From the NCBI GenBank assembly GCA_039806065.1, contig JBDKJS010000038.1, positions 1-8,772 on the forward strand: a stretch of DNA of 8,772 bases. The letters are read 5' to 3'. This document shows, piece after piece, positions 6,201 to 8,772 of the stretch (positions within the stretch are counted from its first letter, which is position 1; each line of letters opens with the position of its first letter). The stretch is from JBDKJS01 sp039806065. Its GTDB lineage: Bacteria > Bacteroidota > Bacteroidia > AKYH767-A > 2013-40CM-41-45. The notes beneath the pieces were generated by a model. The model was given only the letters and a program-made list of their open reading frames with translations. It made no database searches and was not told the DNA's origin. The translations under genes were made by a program, and so were the position numbers.

Positions 6201-8643
6201 GATACTGTTCCCTGAGGCCTATTCCATAATAAATATCTCGCATGTAAATATCTGCACTGGCTATTCTATTTACAGGTCGGCCGGTTTCATCAAATACGGT
6301 TGCATAGCACTTAGCATGTAGCAGGCCGGTACCATTCAGTTTTTCGTCAATTGCAAATTCAGCTGTGGCAGCTCCTTGTTCATCAGTGGTGCCTTGTCGC
6401 AAGTCACTTTCTAGGCTAACCTTTTTTTCCCCGTTGATGGTAAAATTAAAGTTTGGAAAATCCTTTACATACATTTGTTTTTTTGATAGTTTTAACTCTA
6501 TTTCATATTTTCTATTGGCTGCCGGAGGGCCAAACAAATTAGTGGCCATCAATGCAGTTTTTATATTTCCATTGGCGGTGTAAGTTTTTTGATCGGTTGT
6601 AAACTTCACATCTATTCTATCGGGAATAAATTCTTCTACGCTTATGGAATAGGATTGTAACAATAAGTCGTTGGCTGTAAAAACTTCAGCTGAATAAAAC
6701 CCAGTTACAGCAGCAGTAGAAAGCGGTACATCCAATGTAAATGCTCCTTGATGGTTAAGTGTGCCTCTCACGGTTTTTAATTCTCTTCCATTGGGTAAGA
6801 TAATTTTCACTTTTATTGGCATACCAGCCATAAATTGCCAGGCCTCATTTCTTACAATGGTGTTTATATGAATTGTTTCACCAGGTCTATAAATATTTCT
6901 ATCGCCATAAATAAAAGCCATATAGCCAGAGGCATTAGCTCTTCTACCACCAACATCGAATCGAGAATTGTTTACTCGAGTATCGCTATACAGTAAATAA
7001 TTAAAATCTGAACCTAGACTTGCGCCAACCATTTTGATTTGAAAATTATTTGCCTTAGTAGTTAGATTATTGAACACGGCCACCCCTTCTGCATTAGTGG
7101 CACCCTGCATTACGGTTTGGTTATTGCTGCTGATGAGTGATACATTAACTCCAGCAAGCGATTTAGCATCCTTAATGCTGTTAGCGAATACATATACTTG
7201 GTTATTTGATTGCTTCACTATAAGTCCGATGTCAGAAATAGCAACCAATTTAGTAGCGCGTCTCCACTGATCATCAGTACTTGAAACTTGAACTATAAAT
7301 GTTCCCTTAAAATTATTAATATCATCAAATGATAAATTTAAAAGGTGAACTCCGTTTTGCTTGGCCAGATCCTTAGCATTATAGGTTCTGCTGTAAACCA
7401 TATCGCCATATCCATCCATGTTATAGGTACTATAATTTAGTCCCGATGCACTATACTCACCTTCTTCATCATAATAATAATCGTTGTATCGGTTATGCTT
7501 TATGTAGTGCAGAATATTGTTTTGATATATCTTCCAGACTTTTACATCTATCGATGGAATGTTTACAATATTTAGTGCTATGTTTTTACTGCTTTTTTGG
7601 CTTAAATAATATGCCTTAGAATTGGTAAATGAAATGCTAGGTTGCATTTCTCCAAAGCTAACCTGTTGAGCAAATGTTTGCTTTAGTTCACCTCCTAGTT
7701 CGCCTTTGATGCCTGAAGTAATAGTTAGCTCATAAGTGCTACCTTGCACAAAGGCTCCCTTTAATAAAAATCCATTTTCTACTACTTCAGAAGTAAATGG
7801 CAGCGATGGATTTATTTTGATATTAGCATCAATAGTAGCTGGATCTATTGCCTGTGAAGCATAAACATGAATATACCCTTCTGTATTATCAAATTCGCCT
7901 ATAGCCTGGTTAATGCTGAGTATAGATGGACTAGCAATATTCACCACCGCTTCTATAGGTAATGTGGTTGCTATGCTACCGCCATCAGGTTTTAGTCCAG
8001 CGGCTATTACCACTTTAAGTATTTTTTCGCCCACTTCCTCTTTGGCAATATTGTCCATCACTATATTTACTGCTTGTTCATTGGCACCATTCTCAATAGA
8101 AAACTTAAGTGAGTTTTCTTTCTCTAATAATTTTATCAAGGGCATTAATTGTTGAACACTAATTTTATAATTGAAATTTAGCTCTACAACAAGGGCAGCT
8201 CTGCCAGTAAATTTTTCACTCATTCGCCAGTAACCAGTCTGGTTTACTAAAGCCACTGCTGCTGTATGAAATTCATATACATCATCACTTATCGTAATTT
8301 GCGGTGAAAGGTATTTAAGCTTTTTTTCATTAATAGTCAAAGAATAGGATGTAGCAGGCTTAAATCCATCTTGTGGACTAAAGACCAATTCTTTTCTAGT
8401 ATTCCACCTATACTTACCTATTACAGCAGGTGAAATTGTAAAATATGCAGTAGTATCCCATCTATTAATGATACTGTCAATTGCTATTTCTTTATCAAAA
8501 TTGATAACAAGGTTTTGCTGGGCTATTATTTCTTCTCCAAAATTCCTACTTACAATATTGAGTTGGTTTTTATTGCTGATACAAGCGGCCAACAATAAGA
8601 AAAAAAGGAAAGCGTTTAGTTTAAAGAATTTGGTGGTTTTCAT
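3235..8643 (-). CDS. Bacterial alpha-2-macroglobulin family lipoprotein with intact thioester
   Basis: A very large envelope lipoprotein (1802 residues; the E. coli homologue YfhM has about 1650) thought to trap proteases. Cleavage of a bait segment should trigger collapse and covalent attachment through an internal thioester. Seen directly: a lipoprotein signal peptide with Cys21; an Ig-like/macroglobulin domain at about 40-130 and a second at about 237-330; a Tyr-rich stretch at 373-421; an MG2 domain around DRNIYRPGET (581-590); a bait-region-type domain at about 930-1090 ending in VAVVDEGILQLKNF (1064-1077); the A2M core around LWSGHLRTNAAG (1138-1149); the thioester CVEQ at 1345-1348, opening a helical thioester domain that runs to about 1600 with YWPGGEYESWW (1399-1409); and a C-terminal beta domain at about 1660-1800. 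Residue 22 is Ile and no acidic surface-export signal follows the lipidated Cys, so a periplasm-facing anchor is inferred. The ATG at 8643 is fixed by the signal peptide. The gene runs into pbpC, its usual partner; a protease-trap role follows from the family and is not shown by this sequence. Confidence 0.95.
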   Translation of the reverse strand: MKTTKFFKLNAFLFFLLLAACISNKNQLNIVSRNFGEEIIAQQNLVINFDKEIAIDSIINRWDTTAYFTISPAVIGKYRWNTRKELVFSPQDGFKPATSYSLTINEKKLKYLSPQITISDDVYEFHTAAVALVNQTGYWRMSEKFTGRAALVVELNFNYKISVQQLMPLIKLLEKENSLKFSIENGANEQAVNIVMDNIAKEEVGEKILKVVIAAGLKPDGGSIATTLPIEAVVNIASPSILSINQAIGEFDNTEGYIHVYASQAIDPATIDANIKINPSLPFTSEVVENGFLLKGAFVQGSTYELTITSGIKGELGGELKQTFAQQVSFGEMQPSISFTNSKAYYLSQKSSKNIALNIVNIPSIDVKVWKIYQNNILHYIKHNRYNDYYYDEEGEYSASGLNYSTYNMDGYGDMVYSRTYNAKDLAKQNGVHLLNLSFDDINNFKGTFIVQVSSTDDQWRRATKLVAISDIGLIVKQSNNQVYVFANSIKDAKSLAGVNVSLISSNNQTVMQGATNAEGVAVFNNLTTKANNFQIKMVGASLGSDFNYLLYSDTRVNNSRFDVGGRRANASGYMAFIYGDRNIYRPGETIHINTIVRNEAWQFMAGMPIKVKIILPNGRELKTVRGTLNHQGAFTLDVPLSTAAVTGFYSAEVFTANDLLLQSYSISVEEFIPDRIDVKFTTDQKTYTANGNIKTALMATNLFGPPAANRKYEIELKLSKKQMYVKDFPNFNFTINGEKKVSLESDLRQGTTDEQGAATAEFAIDEKLNGTGLLHAKCYATVFDETGRPVNRIASADIYMRDIYYGIGLREQYLDVGSKSIIPIVAVNKLGKPLATTARVKIVQYDWYSAVEQDEYGSGYRYVSKKKEIIIQDQVVQLTAGVYNFAFTPRGSGEYEVRVAEPEEEHYVSGTFWAYGFGYTSNNSFEVNTEGQIDIVADKTNYTIGDVATVVFKTPFNGRMLITTECNNVLSYHYLNTDKKSAVFKLPIKKEFLPNVYLTATLFRPLDDGAIPLTTAHGFACLMVQQNGNRLPLTIKAPEKIRSKSKQTITIQSAPLRDIEVTVAVVDEGILQLKNFATPDPYSFFYQKKALMVDAYDVYPYLLPDLKLKRSSTGGDGYDLEKRVNPLSNKRVNLVALWSGHLRTNAAGVAKYTFDVPQFSGDLRVMACAYKDAAFGSADAHIKVADPIVISAGIPRFLSPGDTLTVPTTITNTTTKATKASAQIKTTGSLRVVDQASFEVNIPPQKEQKVIYKVVAANAIGQGTIEINTTAFNEVFKEITDITVRPSTSLLKIADAGELKQAGVINLQNDFIQSSTKAKLLISRNPLVKFSKQLNYLLGYPFGCVEQTTSKAFPQLYYADLVSNMEHKSTRGQNPAFYVQEAIRKLEGMQLYNGALSYWPGGEYESWWGTIYAVHFLVEAQKAGYEVNKNILDNAMAYLAKKVNERAMDNTYAYYDNQQIRYRAIYAHENIYSLYILALYAKADLPSMNFFKANLNSLTVDSKYLLACAYLSIGDRASYQAILPKAITEKSTRALGGSFYSYLRDEALVLNALLETDPENNQIISMVRHLSDQISKEPYLNSQEAAFSFLAMGKYMRKVNKSNATAAVSIEGKPMGTVNEQPLLLTQNIAGKKVDVNVSGGVLYYFYEIEGLSASGNYVQEDKYLQARKSFFNRQGKAITLTDIQQGDLIVIKLSLTSLERSRVENVVLTDMLPAGFEIENPRIKDLPDMNWITDASNAAYFDIRDDRINYFTEATLTTKNFYYMVRAVSTGKFKMGPVSADAMYDGAYHSYHGATTITIK
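4600..4611 (-). other. Thioester motif CVEQ of the macroglobulin
   Basis: Bases 4611-4600 read TGT GTG GAG CAA on the minus strand, giving Cys1345-Val-Glu-Gln1348 in a YPFGCVEQTTS context. In alpha-2-macroglobulins and complement C3/C4 the Cys and Gln side chains of CxEQ form the reactive thioester. Some bacterial family members (the YfaS/MagD type) lack it. Its presence places this protein with the thioester-bearing, PbpC-linked type. Confidence 0.93.
5248..5331 (-). other. Possible bait segment of the macroglobulin
   Basis: Residues about 1105-1132 lie between the conserved VDEGILQ region and the conserved LWSGHL region and look like a flexible linker. The segment is rich in Gly, Ser and basic residues (Lys1108, Lys1110, Arg1111, Lys1123, Arg1124, Lys1131, Arg1132) and contains STGGDG. 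In bacterial homologues this is a variable stretch. Assigning it as the protease-sensitive bait is an inference from position and composition only. Confidence 0.3.
8581..8643 (-). other. Lipoprotein signal peptide of the macroglobulin, lipobox LAAC
   Basis: Codons 1-21 encode a positively charged start (Lys2, Lys5, Lys8), a hydrophobic core rich in Phe and Leu, and the lipobox Leu18-Ala19-Ala20-Cys21 (bases 8592-8581). This is a textbook signal peptidase II site, so the mature protein should begin at lipidated Cys21. Residues 22-27 (ISNKNQ) contain no Asp or Glu cluster of the kind that marks surface-exported lipoproteins in some Bacteroidota, which argues mildly for a periplasmic location. 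Confidence 0.9.
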
Positions 8644-8673
8644 GAAATTGAAGATTATTGGTTAGCACAGAAA

Positions 8674-8685
8674 TGTAATTTTACA
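8674..8685. promoter_or_regulatory. Palindrome TGTAA-TT-TTACA at the predicted transcription start
   Basis: A perfect inverted repeat with 5-base arms and a 2-base spacer. It overlaps the last two bases of the -7 element and the predicted start of transcription, a position where a bound dimeric repressor would block initiation. The arms are short and AT-rich, so chance is a real alternative, and no regulator gene is visible in the window. Confidence 0.25.
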
Positions 8686-8691
8686 AATATA
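8684..8691 (-). promoter_or_regulatory. Bacteroidota-type -7 promoter element for the macroglobulin operon
   Basis: On the minus strand these bases read TATATTTG, a full match to the TAnnTTTG -7 element of the Bacteroidota housekeeping sigma factor. It sits 40 bases before the ATG at 8643, giving a predicted leader of about 30-37 bases. No TTTG-like -33 element is visible at the expected distance upstream (about 8709-8717), so the promoter may be weak or need an activator. The leader shows no Shine-Dalgarno sequence, as is usual in this phylum. Confidence 0.45.
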
Positions 8692-8772
8692 AAAATAGAT
8701 TATAGCACCCATTAGGGATAGGGAAAATAATAGGTACTCATCAGTAGATTGTGAGTTAGAAGGAGAAGGGGT

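Noticed and set aside
8662..8772. An open minus-strand frame of 36 codons running in from the window edge and ending with TAA at 8664-8662, with a hydrophobic end.
   Set aside because: It is short, overlaps the predicted promoter, resembles no known protein end, and such a run can occur by chance. I treat the region as the upstream non-coding region of the macroglobulin gene.

Overview
The window carries four protein genes and looks like ordinary chromosome from a low-GC member of the Bacteroidota. Three things suggest this phylum: a TAnnTTTG-type -7 promoter element upstream of the long operon, no visible Shine-Dalgarno sequence before the gene starts, and protein variants of the phylum's style (a pyrophosphatase starting with a PWHH segment, a Cys-rich tail on PbpC, and a kynurenine-pathway decarboxylase). 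A Chitinophagales- or Sphingobacteriales-like organism is plausible, but the sequence alone does not fix the genus.

Layout. Bases 2-334 (+) hold the 3' end of an ACMSD-type amidohydrolase (tryptophan/kynurenine catabolism), cut by the window edge. Its stop codon overlaps the stop codon of the convergent gene ppa, a family I inorganic pyrophosphatase (331-879, -). Upstream of ppa on the same strand lie pbpC (903-3296, -), a bifunctional class A penicillin-binding protein 1C, and a 1802-residue bacterial alpha-2-macroglobulin lipoprotein (3235-8643, -). About 130 bases of non-coding DNA upstream of the macroglobulin hold the likely promoter and a small palindrome.

How the genes work together. 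The minus-strand genes are packed so tightly (macroglobulin and pbpC overlapping by up to 62 bases, pbpC to ppa 23 bases) that they probably form one transcript in the order macroglobulin, pbpC, ppa. The macroglobulin-PbpC pair is a known bacterial partnership (E. coli yfhM-pbpC). The thioester protein is thought to trap foreign proteases that enter the periplasm when the wall is breached, while PbpC is thought to repair the peptidoglycan. Both proteins keep all the key motifs here: the lipobox and CVEQ thioester in the first, and the GT51 glutamate, SxxK, SxN and KTG in the second. Ppa is probably a housekeeping passenger.

I found no mobile element, CRISPR array, RNA gene or clearly undescribed system. 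The most noteworthy points are the overlapping macroglobulin/pbpC junction, the palindrome at the operon promoter, the Tyr-rich insertion and short basic bait-like segment in the macroglobulin, and the stop-on-stop convergent junction between ppa and the ACMSD gene.
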